Shown one piece after another: positions 9,129-17,025 of a stretch of DNA of 64,000 nucleotides. The stretch comes from Rhizomicrobium sp. (GTDB lineage: Bacteria > Pseudomonadota > Alphaproteobacteria > Micropepsales > Micropepsaceae): positions 1-64,000 of the forward strand of contig JARLIR010000008.1 in NCBI GenBank assembly GCA_031291635.1. The letters run 5' to 3'. The notes under the pieces are model-generated. The model did not search any database, was not told the DNA's origin, and was given only the letters and a program-made list of their open reading frames with translations. The number at the start of each line of letters is the position of its first letter. Position 1 is the stretch's first letter. A program made the position numbers and the translations under genes.

Positions 9129-9665
9129 CTATTGGATGATCATTTCTTTGAGCAACACATCACGCACGTGATAGGGCGCGGCCGCCACATTGGTACGGCG
9201 CAGCAGTTCTTCTTTGACCCGCATGATCCCCGCTGAACCCTTCAGATCATCGGGGCGCAGTTCGCGCAGATAGCCTTGGAATTGGTCGACAATGCGCGGC
9301 ATCAAGACCTGGATCCCGGCTTTTTCTTCAGGCGAGCCGAGCTCCAGAGAAAGCGAAAGCTTGAGATAGACCGGATTACCGTCAGCGCTCTGGATGTTGA
9401 CGATAATGTCCGGAATTTCGAAATAGGTGACTTGCGGGGGCGTCAGCGGAAGCTCCGCCGCGGTTTTGGCGGGCTCTGCGGGCTTGGCCAGCACCAAGAA
9501 ATAGAGTGCCGCGCCGCCGCCGCCCAAAATAAGCAGCAAAGCCGCCGCGACGATGATCAGCATCTTCTTGTTGCCAAGCAGCTTCTTAACAAAACCTTTC
9601 TTTTCGGTCGCGGCTGCGGCCGCGCCGTCTTGGGTCTCGTCGTCTTGCGTATCGGTGTTGGCCAT
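9129..9665 (-). CDS. fliL: Flagellar basal-body protein FliL
   Basis: A 178-residue FliL-family protein with a charged cytoplasmic N-terminus, a single TM helix (about residues 35-60, MLIIVAAALLLILGGGGAAL) and a periplasmic stomatin-like domain (TYFEIPDIIVNIQSADGNPV, LKLSLSLELGSPEEKAGIQV, MPRIVDQFQGYLRELRPDDL). FliL associates with the stator around the basal body and supports torque. The ATG giving MANTDTQ is preferred because the 30 extra upstream codons lack FliL-like sequence. It is the first gene of the motor operon and is divergent from flgF. Confidence 0.95.
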   Translation of the reverse strand: MANTDTQDDETQDGAAAAATEKKGFVKKLLGNKKMLIIVAAALLLILGGGGAALYFLVLAKPAEPAKTAAELPLTPPQVTYFEIPDIIVNIQSADGNPVYLKLSLSLELGSPEEKAGIQVLMPRIVDQFQGYLRELRPDDLKGSAGIMRVKEELLRRTNVAAAPYHVRDVLLKEMIIQ

Positions 9666-9749
9666 GGCCGTCCCACTCAGAAGATGAAGGGACGTTAGGC
9701 GGACGTGGTTAAGGAGTCGTTCAAAAACACCCGACCGGCAGACTTCTCC

Positions 9750-9764
9750 CGGCAAGTTTTGCCG
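9750..9764. promoter_or_regulatory. Inverted repeat, candidate FlbD-type enhancer
   Basis: CGGCAA GTT TTGCCG is a perfect 6-bp inverted repeat. It lies about 80-90 bp upstream of the expected start site of the sigma-54 promoter before flgF, and about 85 bp upstream of the fliL ATG on the other strand. Position and CGGCAA half-sites resemble the ftr enhancers bound by FlbD in Caulobacter; the match is from memory. Confidence 0.45.
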
Positions 9765-9813
9765 CTATGCGCATTGCGCCGACCAAAAAGCCCGGAAATG
9801 GCGGCTCGGGCAG

Positions 9814-9830
9814 CTGGCACGGAGCGTGCA
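9814..9830 (+). promoter_or_regulatory. Sigma-54 promoter of the flgFGAH operon
   Basis: CTGGCACGGAGCGTGCA fits the -24/-12 consensus YTGGCACGRNNNTTGCW with one mismatch. GG is at 9816-9817 and GC at 9828-9829, the obligatory spacing. Transcription would start near 9842, 30 bases before the flgF ATG. It implies control by RpoN and an enhancer-binding protein, as for mid/late flagellar genes in Caulobacter. Confidence 0.75.
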
Positions 9831-9871
9831 ATCCCTAGGATCGTCAGAGGACCAGAAAGGATCTTCGTTCC

Positions 9872-10606
9872 ATGGACAATGTGTCCCTCCTCAGCCTGTC
9901 CTACCAGCTTGCGGCGTACCGCTCGATGGACGTGATCGCGAACAACATCGCGAACATCTCCACGCCCGGCTACAAGCGCGAGAGCGTGAAATTCGAGGAG
10001 CTGATCCAGCAGGTCAAGCCGAGCGAGGATCAGAAGGGCTCCGCGACAATGAGCTTTGTGCGCGATGCCGGCATCATGCGCGACATCAGCGGCGGACGCA
10101 TGGATCAAACCGGCGCTCCTCTGGATCTGGCCTTGAACGGCAACGGTTATTTCGCGGTCCAGACCGCTAACGGCGAACGCTATACCCGCAACGGCCATTT
10201 CACCCTGAGCGCCGAGGGCACCATCGTCACCGAATCCGGTGATCAACTGCTCGGGGACGGCGGCGCCATCACCATCGCCCCGGACGACGGCGCCATCAGC
10301 TTCGGTGCCGACGGCACCATCAGCGGCAAGCAAGGCCAGATCGGCAAGCTGAAGCTGGTCGATTTTGCCAATCCCCGCGATCTGCAGAAACAGGGCGACA
10401 GTCTTTATTCGACCAGCCAGTCACCGACCGCCGCCACGGAAGCCGTGGTTTCGCAAGGCATGTTGGAAAGTTCCAACGTCCAGCCGGTGGTGGAAATTTC
10501 GCGCATGATCGAGGTCATGCGCTCTTACGAAGCCACCTCGTCGCTGGAAAAAAGCGATTCGGAAATGAAGCGCCAAGCGGTTCAAAAGCTCGGCACCGTT
10601 CAATAA
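9872..10606 (+). CDS. flgF: Flagellar proximal rod protein FlgF
   Basis: A 244-residue rod protein of the FlgF/FlgG family. The N-terminal rod signature is present (SYQLAAYRSMDVIANNIANI followed by STPGYKRE), as is the central NGNGYFAVQT segment. The C-terminal helix reads VQPVVEISRMIEVMRSYEAT. Length and the slightly diverged N-terminus fit FlgF rather than FlgG, which follows directly. It is exported by the flagellar type III system, so there is no Sec signal. AAAGGA precedes the ATG by nine bases. First gene of the operon under the sigma-54 promoter. Confidence 0.95.
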   Translation: MDNVSLLSLSYQLAAYRSMDVIANNIANISTPGYKRESVKFEELIQQVKPSEDQKGSATMSFVRDAGIMRDISGGRMDQTGAPLDLALNGNGYFAVQTANGERYTRNGHFTLSAEGTIVTESGDQLLGDGGAITIAPDDGAISFGADGTISGKQGQIGKLKLVDFANPRDLQKQGDSLYSTSQSPTAATEAVVSQGMLESSNVQPVVEISRMIEVMRSYEATSSLEKSDSEMKRQAVQKLGTVQ

Positions 10607-10617
10607 GGACCTAAACT

Positions 10618-11406
10618 ATGCGCGCTCTTTCGATCGCCTCCACCGGCATGCTGGCTCAGCAGACCAACGTCGAAGTCATCGCCAACAACCTCGCGAACAT
10701 GAACACCACGGGCTACAAGGCCCAGCGCGCCGCCTTTCAGGACCTTCTCTATCAGAACGTTCAACAGGCAGGCGCCCAGTCCTCCGATACAGGCACTTTG
10801 CTGCCGTCTGGCGTCCAACTCGGCGCCGGCGTGCGCACCGCCGCCATCTATCGGATGACCAAAGCGGGCGACATGAAGAACACCACCAACCCCTATGACA
10901 TGGCGGTCAACGGCGCAGGTTACTTCCGCATCCAGATGCCGGACGGCACCGACAGCTACACTCGTGACGGCAATTTCTCGCTGTCCTCGTCCGGCCAGCT
11001 GGTGACCCAGGACGGCTATACCGTGCAGCCCGGTATCAATGTGCCGCCCACCGCCATTGGTGTGACCGTCAACGCGCAAGGTTTGGTGCAGGCGACCATT
11101 CCCGGCCAGACGGCAATGCAGACGGTCGGCCAGCTCGAACTGACGCGGTTTCCCAATGAAGGCGGATTGCGCGCCCTGGGCGACAACCTGCTCGCCGAAA
11201 CCTCGGCTTCGGGCAGTCCCCAGGCTGGTGTCCCCGGTTCGACCGGCTACGGCACCATTCAGCAGTATTTTTTGGAAACCTCCAACGTCGACGCTGTGAG
11301 CGAGATCACCTCTTTGATCGCTGCCCAGCGCGCATACGAGATGAATTCCAAAGTCATTACCAGCGCCGATCAGATGCTGGCCGAAACCGCCAAGCTGGGA
11401 GGTTGA
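10618..11406 (+). CDS. flgG: Flagellar distal rod protein FlgG
   Basis: A 262-residue protein, the usual FlgG length. The start MRALSIASTGMLAQQTNVEV and the IANNLANMNTTGYK rod motif are characteristic, as are MAVNGAGYFRIQMPDG in the middle and SNVDAVSEITSLIAAQRAYE at the C-terminus. It forms the distal rod through the P and L rings. It follows flgF by 11 bases, with AAGGA upstream of the ATG, and is followed immediately by flgA. Confidence 0.97.
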   Translation: MRALSIASTGMLAQQTNVEVIANNLANMNTTGYKAQRAAFQDLLYQNVQQAGAQSSDTGTLLPSGVQLGAGVRTAAIYRMTKAGDMKNTTNPYDMAVNGAGYFRIQMPDGTDSYTRDGNFSLSSSGQLVTQDGYTVQPGINVPPTAIGVTVNAQGLVQATIPGQTAMQTVGQLELTRFPNEGGLRALGDNLLAETSASGSPQAGVPGSTGYGTIQQYFLETSNVDAVSEITSLIAAQRAYEMNSKVITSADQMLAETAKLGG

Positions 11407-11408
11407 TG

Positions 11409-11873
11409 ATGAAAAAGTGGCTTTTGGCTTTTGCCTTGCTGTCTGTGGTGCCCGCCTTCGGCGGCGTCCGGGTGGTGGTTCCGTCCCACGACGTCGCGCG
11501 AGGCTCCGTCATCGGCGCGGCCGATCTGACCTATGCCATCGTCGCCACCACGGTGATGGGCGGAGTTGCTACCTCGGCTTCCGAAGTGGTCGGCCTGGAA
11601 ACCCGCCGCACCTTGCACGCTGGGGAAACCCTGCGGGTTCAGGATTTGCGCCGTCCCGTGCTGATTGCGCGCGGCTCGACCGTGACGATGACCTTTGAGG
11701 CTCCCGGGATCGTCCTGACCTCGTCGGGGCGCGCCATCACCGAAGGTGGGCTCGGCGACACCGTGACCATCCAAAATCCCGCTTCGTTTCGCCAGATCAC
11801 CGGCGTGGTCATCGGCCCGGGTCAAGTGCGGGCTGAAGCCGGCGCCGCGCGTCTGGCCAGCATCGATCCGTAA
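11409..11873 (+). CDS. flgA: P-ring assembly chaperone FlgA
   Basis: A 154-residue protein with a signal peptide (MKKWLLAFALLSVVPAFG) and a SAF-like domain (VVPSHDVARGSVIGAADLTY, RRTLHAGETLRVQDL). The C-terminal part is typical of FlgA (VTMTFEAPGIVLTSSGRAIT, GDTVTIQNPASFRQITGVV). FlgA is a periplasmic chaperone for FlgI P-ring subunits. Three start codons (TTG, ATG, ATG) lie in a row at 11403-11411. The last has the best spacing, six bases, from GGGAGG inside the end of flgG. It is shorter than enterobacterial FlgA, as in other alphaproteobacteria. Confidence 0.93.
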   Translation: MKKWLLAFALLSVVPAFGGVRVVVPSHDVARGSVIGAADLTYAIVATTVMGGVATSASEVVGLETRRTLHAGETLRVQDLRRPVLIARGSTVTMTFEAPGIVLTSSGRAITEGGLGDTVTIQNPASFRQITGVVIGPGQVRAEAGAARLASIDP

Positions 11874-11905
11874 ACGGCCTGTCTTAGTTGAAGAGAGAAC
11901 CAGCC

Positions 11906-12628
11906 ATGTTGTTCCGTCATATTGTGCTTCTGGCCGCCACCGCCACCCTTCTGTCCGCTTGCAGCACGGTGGATCGCCTCAAAGATGTCGGTAATGGCGG
12001 GCCGAAGCTCGCGGCCATGACCAATCCGGCGCCGCAAGTCTCGGTGCCGATGCCGCAGCCCCCCGCCGAGCCGCGCGGCCGTGATTCGCTGTGGCAGCCG
12101 GGTGCCCGCAGTTTCTTCCACGATCCGCGCGCCAGCCGGGTTGGCGACATCATCACCGTCAATGTCGCGGTCGCCGATGGGGCCAAGATGTCCAATTCGA
12201 CCGCCCGTTCGCGCACCAATTCCGACAACGCCAGCATGAACAATCTGTTCGGTCTGGAAAACGTGATGCCCAGCGTCGGTTTGACCCCGGGAAGCCTGGT
12301 GAAGATGGGTTCGGACACCTCCAATGTCGGCGCTGGCACCATCGCCCGTTCAGAGGCGATCAATATGACCCTTGCGGCCTTGGTCACCCAGATCCTGCCC
12401 AACGGCAATATGGTGATCGCTGGCCATCAGCAGATGAAGGTCAATGGCGAGCTGCGCGATCTACAGGTCACCGGCATTGTCCGCACCGAAGACATCACCA
12501 GTTCCAACATGATCGATTTGACGCAGATCGCGGAGGCGAGGATTTCCTACGGCGGCCGCGGCACGGTCACAGACGTCCAGCAGCCGCGCGTCGGCAGCCA
12601 GCTCTTCGATATCCTGATGCCGTGGTAA
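11906..12628 (+). CDS. flgH: Flagellar L-ring lipoprotein FlgH
   Basis: A 240-residue outer-membrane lipoprotein. The signal ends in the lipobox LSAC (MLFRHIVLLAATATLLSAC), followed by the conserved SLWQPGARSFFHDPRASRVG and GDIITVNVAVADGAKMSNST. MVIAGHQQMKVNGELRDLQV and VRTEDITSSNMIDLTQIAEA match the FlgH core. It builds the L ring around the rod. AGAGAG lies about eight bases before this ATG; an ATG six codons upstream would disrupt the lipoprotein signal. It is the last gene of flgFGAH and ends one base before a long repeat hairpin. Confidence 0.96.
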   Translation: MLFRHIVLLAATATLLSACSTVDRLKDVGNGGPKLAAMTNPAPQVSVPMPQPPAEPRGRDSLWQPGARSFFHDPRASRVGDIITVNVAVADGAKMSNSTARSRTNSDNASMNNLFGLENVMPSVGLTPGSLVKMGSDTSNVGAGTIARSEAINMTLAALVTQILPNGNMVIAGHQQMKVNGELRDLQVTGIVRTEDITSSNMIDLTQIAEARISYGGRGTVTDVQQPRVGSQLFDILMPW

Positions 12629-12715
12629 GAACGGGAAATGGTGAGTAGTCGGTAGTGAGTAGAGAAGCGGGCCAGTCCCTATTCGCTACTCACTATTCCC
12701 TACTCACTCCCGTTC
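12629..12715. repeat. 87-bp inverted repeat built from four GTGAGTAG units
   Basis: The flgH-dksA gap is an imperfect palindrome. Its outer arms are GAACGGGA (12629-12636) and TCCCGTTC (12708-12715). Inside, GTGAGTAG occurs at 12641 and 12655, and its complement CTACTCAC at 12686 and 12700, so each arm has two units spaced 14 bases. The two genes converge here, and the right arm reaches the dksA stop codon. A bidirectional terminator or a dispersed intergenic repeat would fit; no T tract is present. Confidence 0.8.
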
Positions 12716-13130
12716 AGTCGTCGCGATAGACTTTTTCGCGGCGCTCGTGACGTTCCTGGGCTTCGATCGACAGCGTTGCGATCGGTCGCGCGTCGAGCCG
12801 CTTCAGTGAGATTGGCTCGCCGGTGTCTTCACAAAACCCATAATTGCCTTCTTCAATCCGCCGCAACGCCGAATCGATCTTCGCAATCAATTTGCGCTGA
12901 CGATCACGGGTTCGCAGTTCGAGTTGGCGTTCGGCCTCGGTCGAGGCGCGATCCGCCAAATCGGCGTGCGGTACGGTTTCGGATTGGAGATTCTGGATCG
13001 TCTCGCGGCTTTCGCGCAGAATCTCATCTTTCCAGCCGAGTAGCTTGCGCCGAAAATACTCGCGCTGCTTCTCGTTCATAAAGGGTTCGCTTTCCGATGG
13101 CTTGTAGCCAGGCGGAAGTTGGGTACCCAT
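12714..13130 (-). CDS. dksA: DksA-type RNA polymerase-binding regulator
   Basis: A 138-residue DksA/TraR-family protein that binds the RNA polymerase secondary channel and cooperates with ppGpp. The coiled coil runs through FRRKLLGWKDEILRESRETI and ADRASTEAERQLELRTRDRQ, with the tip Asp in the DLADRAS segment. The C4 zinc-finger region reads GFCEDTGEPISLKRLDARP then ATLSIEAQERHE, so only the first cysteine remains. This is the one-cysteine form known from alphaproteobacteria, which does not need zinc. The ATG at 13130 has AAGGAG six bases upstream; 36 upstream in-frame codons look non-coding. Confidence 0.95.
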   Translation of the reverse strand: MGTQLPPGYKPSESEPFMNEKQREYFRRKLLGWKDEILRESRETIQNLQSETVPHADLADRASTEAERQLELRTRDRQRKLIAKIDSALRRIEEGNYGFCEDTGEPISLKRLDARPIATLSIEAQERHERREKVYRDD

Positions 13131-13406
13131 ATAGGCTCCTTCGCAGTGCCCCTCGTCGGCGGGCCTTATAGCGGCCAATAGGCCAAGCATCAATGAAGAT
13201 TGAGAGAAGTTGTTAAGAACAAAACAGCGAGGCGTCAAAACGGCATTTTCCTAAATCCTTGTTAAGGTTTACGGGGGAGCAAGCTATGCCGCAGCCGCCT
13301 CTTTGCCGTCCCATCAGGCGGCCCAGCGGTGAGCGGCGATAAAACTCCAATTGCGGGGTGGACAGGGCTGGGGCGATGTCCTATATCCCGCCACCCTTCA
13401 AGGCGA

Positions 13407-13482
<76 letters not shown>

Positions 13483-13483
<1 letters not shown>

Positions 13484-13502
13484 ACCTGGAATTTCCAGGT
13501 TT
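13483..13502 (+). terminator. Hairpin terminator after the initiator tRNA
   Basis: AACCTGG (13483-13489) pairs with CCAGGTT (13495-13501) around a five-base AATTT loop, directly after the tRNA CCA end. The following T run is short, so termination strength is uncertain. Confidence 0.65.
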
Positions 13503-13598
13503 CGCCTCTCTAAGCAGCCGTCGCTGCGAGTAGGGATTTAGTAGCTGCTGCGGCGTGTATATAAGACGCCGGTCCCCCAGAGCTCGATCACCCATCCC

Positions 13599-16500
13599 AT
13601 GTCCAACAAACCGATCTTCTTCGATGAAACTGGCCGCAGAGCTGCGCGCCTGTCGCTCTTGGGCTGGGCGGGCGCCATTGTCAGCACGGTGCTGGGCGTC
13701 GCTTTCCTCGCCAGCATTGTTTTTGCGCAAAACACCTCGTCGCCCGATTTGCGCTTCAAGCGCATCCCAAACAATGCCCTGGCCCGCCGGGCCGCGGATC
13801 CCGCCCTGCTGAAATCCGCCGCCCAGCTATCGACGGAAGCCAAACGGCGCGAGGCCCTGATTCGGAGCTGGAAAACGCGGATGGCCCATCAAGGCCTTCC
13901 GGCGCGCGAACTCTCCGCCGCTCTACGTCCACGCTCCGACCGGCCCTTGGCGATGGGTTTTTACGCCAGCTCGGAAAATGATGACGTCAGCTATCCCGCC
14001 CTCAAGCGGGCGTTGCCCAAGCTCGATTGGTTCCTGCCCTGCTGGCTGACGGTTTCCGGTCCCGAGATGGCACTTAAGGTCGATGTCGACCACGAGGCGT
14101 TGAAGCTGGTCCGGGGCGAGCGCCCCGGCGTGCCTATTCTGCCGGTGTTGCAGAACATTAGGGATGGCGAATGGGACGGTGCCAATCTGCAGCGCGTTCT
14201 GGCCGATCCACTGCGCCGCGCCGGGCTCGAAAAGAGCATTGTCGATTATATCAAGGCCAACAAATTCCAAGGCGTCATCATCGATTTCGAGACGGTGCCG
14301 CCCGCCGCCTATAACGATCTCGATGCCTTCCTTAAGGAGCTGTCGGCCGTCTTTGCTCCTAACGGCTGGGTGTTGGCACAATGCGCCCAATACGATGATG
14401 ACAACTGGCCGTTTGCCGAATTCGCCAAGTCCATCGATTACACCATCCTGATGGCTTACGATCAACATGACGAAACCGGGAGCGCGGGGGCTATCGCAGC
14501 CGAACCTTGGTTCGAAGATATCCTCGACAAGCGCATCAAACTCCTGCCGCCGAGTCGAACCATCATCGCGCTTGGCAGCTATGGCTACGATTGGCACGGC
14601 GCTCCCATTGCGACGGACCTCACCTTCCAGAACGCCATGGTGGCCGCGAAAGACTCTGACGCCCGTATCGATTTCGATCCGGATACCAACAATCCGCACT
14701 TTTCGTATATCGAAAACGACAATGTGAAACACGACATCTGGTTTCTGGACGCCGTCACCGTCTTCAACCAGATCCACGCGGCCGATGTCTATCAGCCGGC
14801 AGGCTATGCTCTATGGCGCATCGGCAGCGAGGACCCCACCGTCTGGTCGGTGTTTGGCGCCCGTTACGGCGCCCCGGCTCCAGCGGGCTTGCGGCAAATT
14901 CCTACCAACGAAGATGTAGATTTCGAAGGGTTGGGGGAAATCTTGCGGGTTATGGCGTCTCCTGCTGAGGGCGCACGAACGCTCGAAATCGATGCCCAGT
15001 ATGGCGACATCAACGATGAGACCTATACCAGCCTGCCAACCAGCTACGTCATTCGCCGCGTCGGTGCTATCCCCAAGACGTTGTCTCTCACCTTCGATGA
15101 TGGCCCCGATCCGGCCTACACGCCGGCCATCCTCGACATTCTCAAAGCCAAGAACGTCAAGGCCACCTTTTTCATCATCGGCGCCAATGTTGAAGCCCAT
15201 CCGGCATTGTTACAGCGCATCCTCGCCGAGGGGCACGAGATCGGCAACCATACCTTCACCCATCCCAATCTCGCCGAGACATCGCCTGAAGCCGACAAGA
15301 TTGAATACAACGCCACGCAGCAGTTGATCGCAGCGCTGACGGGCCGCCGCATGGTTTTGTTCCGTCCGCCTTATCTCGGTGATGCCGAGCCGGTGAACAA
15401 AGATGAAATCATTCCGGTTCAGATCGCCCAAGATATGGGCTATCTGACGATCGGTGTGCATGTCGATCCGTTTGATTGGCAGCAGCCGCCGGTCAGCGAG
15501 ATGATGAAGCGTATCCTGACCTCCATCTCCGATCCCGATCCGGACCAGCGCGGTAACATCATCTTGTTGCACGATTCCGGCGGAGACCGCTCGAAAACCG
15601 TGCAATTGCTGCCGCATCTGATCGATGATCTGCGCGCCCGCGGCTACAAGTTTGTGCCAGTGTCCGAGCTTGCCGGGTTGACCCGTGATCAAGCGATGCC
15701 GCGCTTGGCACCCAGCCTGACGCTGTTTGCCAATCGCATCGTCTTTCTGACCTTCAGTTGGATCGGAAGCTTCTTCTATTACTGTTTCCTCATCGCCATC
15801 GTGCTTGGCATCGGACGGTTGCTGCTGCTCTGCGGCCTCAGCTTGTGGCACTATAGACGCGCCCACCAATTGGATGATCCAGCCCCGCCCGAACAACACA
15901 TTCCTGTCTCGGTTCTGATCCCGGCCTACAACGAAGAAAAAGTCATCGCCGCCACCATCTCGCGGATTCTCGCCAGCGATTATCACGATCTCGAAGTGTT
16001 GGTGATCGATGATGGCTCGCAAGACGGCACCGCCGCGGTGGTGCGCAAGGATTTCGGCCATATCGCCAATGTGAAGCTCATCAGCATTCCCAATGGCGGT
16101 AAAGCGCGCGCACTTAATTTTGGCATGACCGAGGCCAAGAGCGAAGTCATTGTTGCCCTCGACGCCGATACCCATTTCGATCGCGACACGATTTCACGGC
16201 TGGTGCGCTGGTTTACCGATCCCAAGCTCGGCGCCGTCGCCGGCAATGCCAAGGTCGGTAACCGCTTCAACATGATCACACGCTGGCAAGCGCTGGAATA
16301 TATTGTGGCGCAAAATCTGGAACGCCGCGCTCTGGCTACGCTGGGCACGCTGACGGTGATTCCGGGCGCCGTGGGCGCCTGGCGGCGCGAGGCTTTGCTC
16401 GCCGTTGGTGGCTATCCCACCGACACGCTGGCGGAAGATCAGGACCTCACGATCGGTCTGCAACGGGCAGGCTACACAGTGCGCTTCGATTCCTCCGCCA

Positions 16501-17018
16501 TGGCTTGGACCGAAGCCCCGACCACCTTCGGCACCTTGGCCAAGCAGCGCTTCCGCTGGGCCTTTGGGACGCTGCAATGCTTGTGGAAATATCGCGGCAT
16601 GACCTTCAACCGGCAGTACGGCGCGCTCGGCATGATTGCTTTGCCTCAGGTCTGGCTGTTTCAGATCCTGCTTACTGCGCTGGCACCGGTCGCTGATCTG
16701 ATGTTGATCTGGCAGCTGATCACCCAATGGGTCGCTTATGTCCAGCACGGCTCGGAATATTCCAATCAAAACCTTGTCACTGTCGGCATCTATTATGTGA
16801 TCTTCATGGTGGTCGATCTGGCCGCCGCCTTGTTCGGCTTCCTGATGGAGCGGCGCGAGAATTGGAGCCTGCTGTGGTGGCTGATGTTGCAGCGTTTCGG
16901 CTATCGCCAGCTGATGTATTATGTGGTGATGCGTTCGATCTCGACGGCGCTGCGCGGCGCCGTGGTGGGCTGGGGCAAGCTGGAACGCACCGGCACGGTG
17001 ACCGAACGGCGCGCCTGA
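13599..17018 (+). CDS. Trifunctional GH18-like / NodB deacetylase / GT2 polysaccharide synthase
   Basis: A 1139-residue fusion. An N-terminal TM helix (about 20-42) is followed by a GH18-like domain (about 105-440) with GVIIDFETVP, Glu231 being the presumed catalytic acid. The NodB deacetylase domain (about 490-680) has TFDDGPD (Asp500, Asp501) and HTFTHP (His551, His555), the metal triad. A TM pair near 715-750 leads to a processive GT2 domain with DDGS (804-807), DAD (855-857), EDQD (946-949) and QRFRW (983-987), then several C-terminal TM helices. The first two domains should face the periplasm and the GT2 the cytoplasm. A synthase for a partly de-N-acetylated GlcNAc polymer is likely; the product is inferred. 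Confidence 0.88.
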   Translation: MSNKPIFFDETGRRAARLSLLGWAGAIVSTVLGVAFLASIVFAQNTSSPDLRFKRIPNNALARRAADPALLKSAAQLSTEAKRREALIRSWKTRMAHQGLPARELSAALRPRSDRPLAMGFYASSENDDVSYPALKRALPKLDWFLPCWLTVSGPEMALKVDVDHEALKLVRGERPGVPILPVLQNIRDGEWDGANLQRVLADPLRRAGLEKSIVDYIKANKFQGVIIDFETVPPAAYNDLDAFLKELSAVFAPNGWVLAQCAQYDDDNWPFAEFAKSIDYTILMAYDQHDETGSAGAIAAEPWFEDILDKRIKLLPPSRTIIALGSYGYDWHGAPIATDLTFQNAMVAAKDSDARIDFDPDTNNPHFSYIENDNVKHDIWFLDAVTVFNQIHAADVYQPAGYALWRIGSEDPTVWSVFGARYGAPAPAGLRQIPTNEDVDFEGLGEILRVMASPAEGARTLEIDAQYGDINDETYTSLPTSYVIRRVGAIPKTLSLTFDDGPDPAYTPAILDILKAKNVKATFFIIGANVEAHPALLQRILAEGHEIGNHTFTHPNLAETSPEADKIEYNATQQLIAALTGRRMVLFRPPYLGDAEPVNKDEIIPVQIAQDMGYLTIGVHVDPFDWQQPPVSEMMKRILTSISDPDPDQRGNIILLHDSGGDRSKTVQLLPHLIDDLRARGYKFVPVSELAGLTRDQAMPRLAPSLTLFANRIVFLTFSWIGSFFYYCFLIAIVLGIGRLLLLCGLSLWHYRRAHQLDDPAPPEQHIPVSVLIPAYNEEKVIAATISRILASDYHDLEVLVIDDGSQDGTAAVVRKDFGHIANVKLISIPNGGKARALNFGMTEAKSEVIVALDADTHFDRDTISRLVRWFTDPKLGAVAGNAKVGNRFNMITRWQALEYIVAQNLERRALATLGTLTVIPGAVGAWRREALLAVGGYPTDTLAEDQDLTIGLQRAGYTVRFDSSAMAWTEAPTTFGTLAKQRFRWAFGTLQCLWKYRGMTFNRQYGALGMIALPQVWLFQILLTALAPVADLMLIWQLITQWVAYVQHGSEYSNQNLVTVGIYYVIFMVVDLAAALFGFLMERRENWSLLWWLMLQRFGYRQLMYYVVMRSISTALRGAVVGWGKLERTGTVTERRA

Positions 17019-17025
17019 CGCTCTA

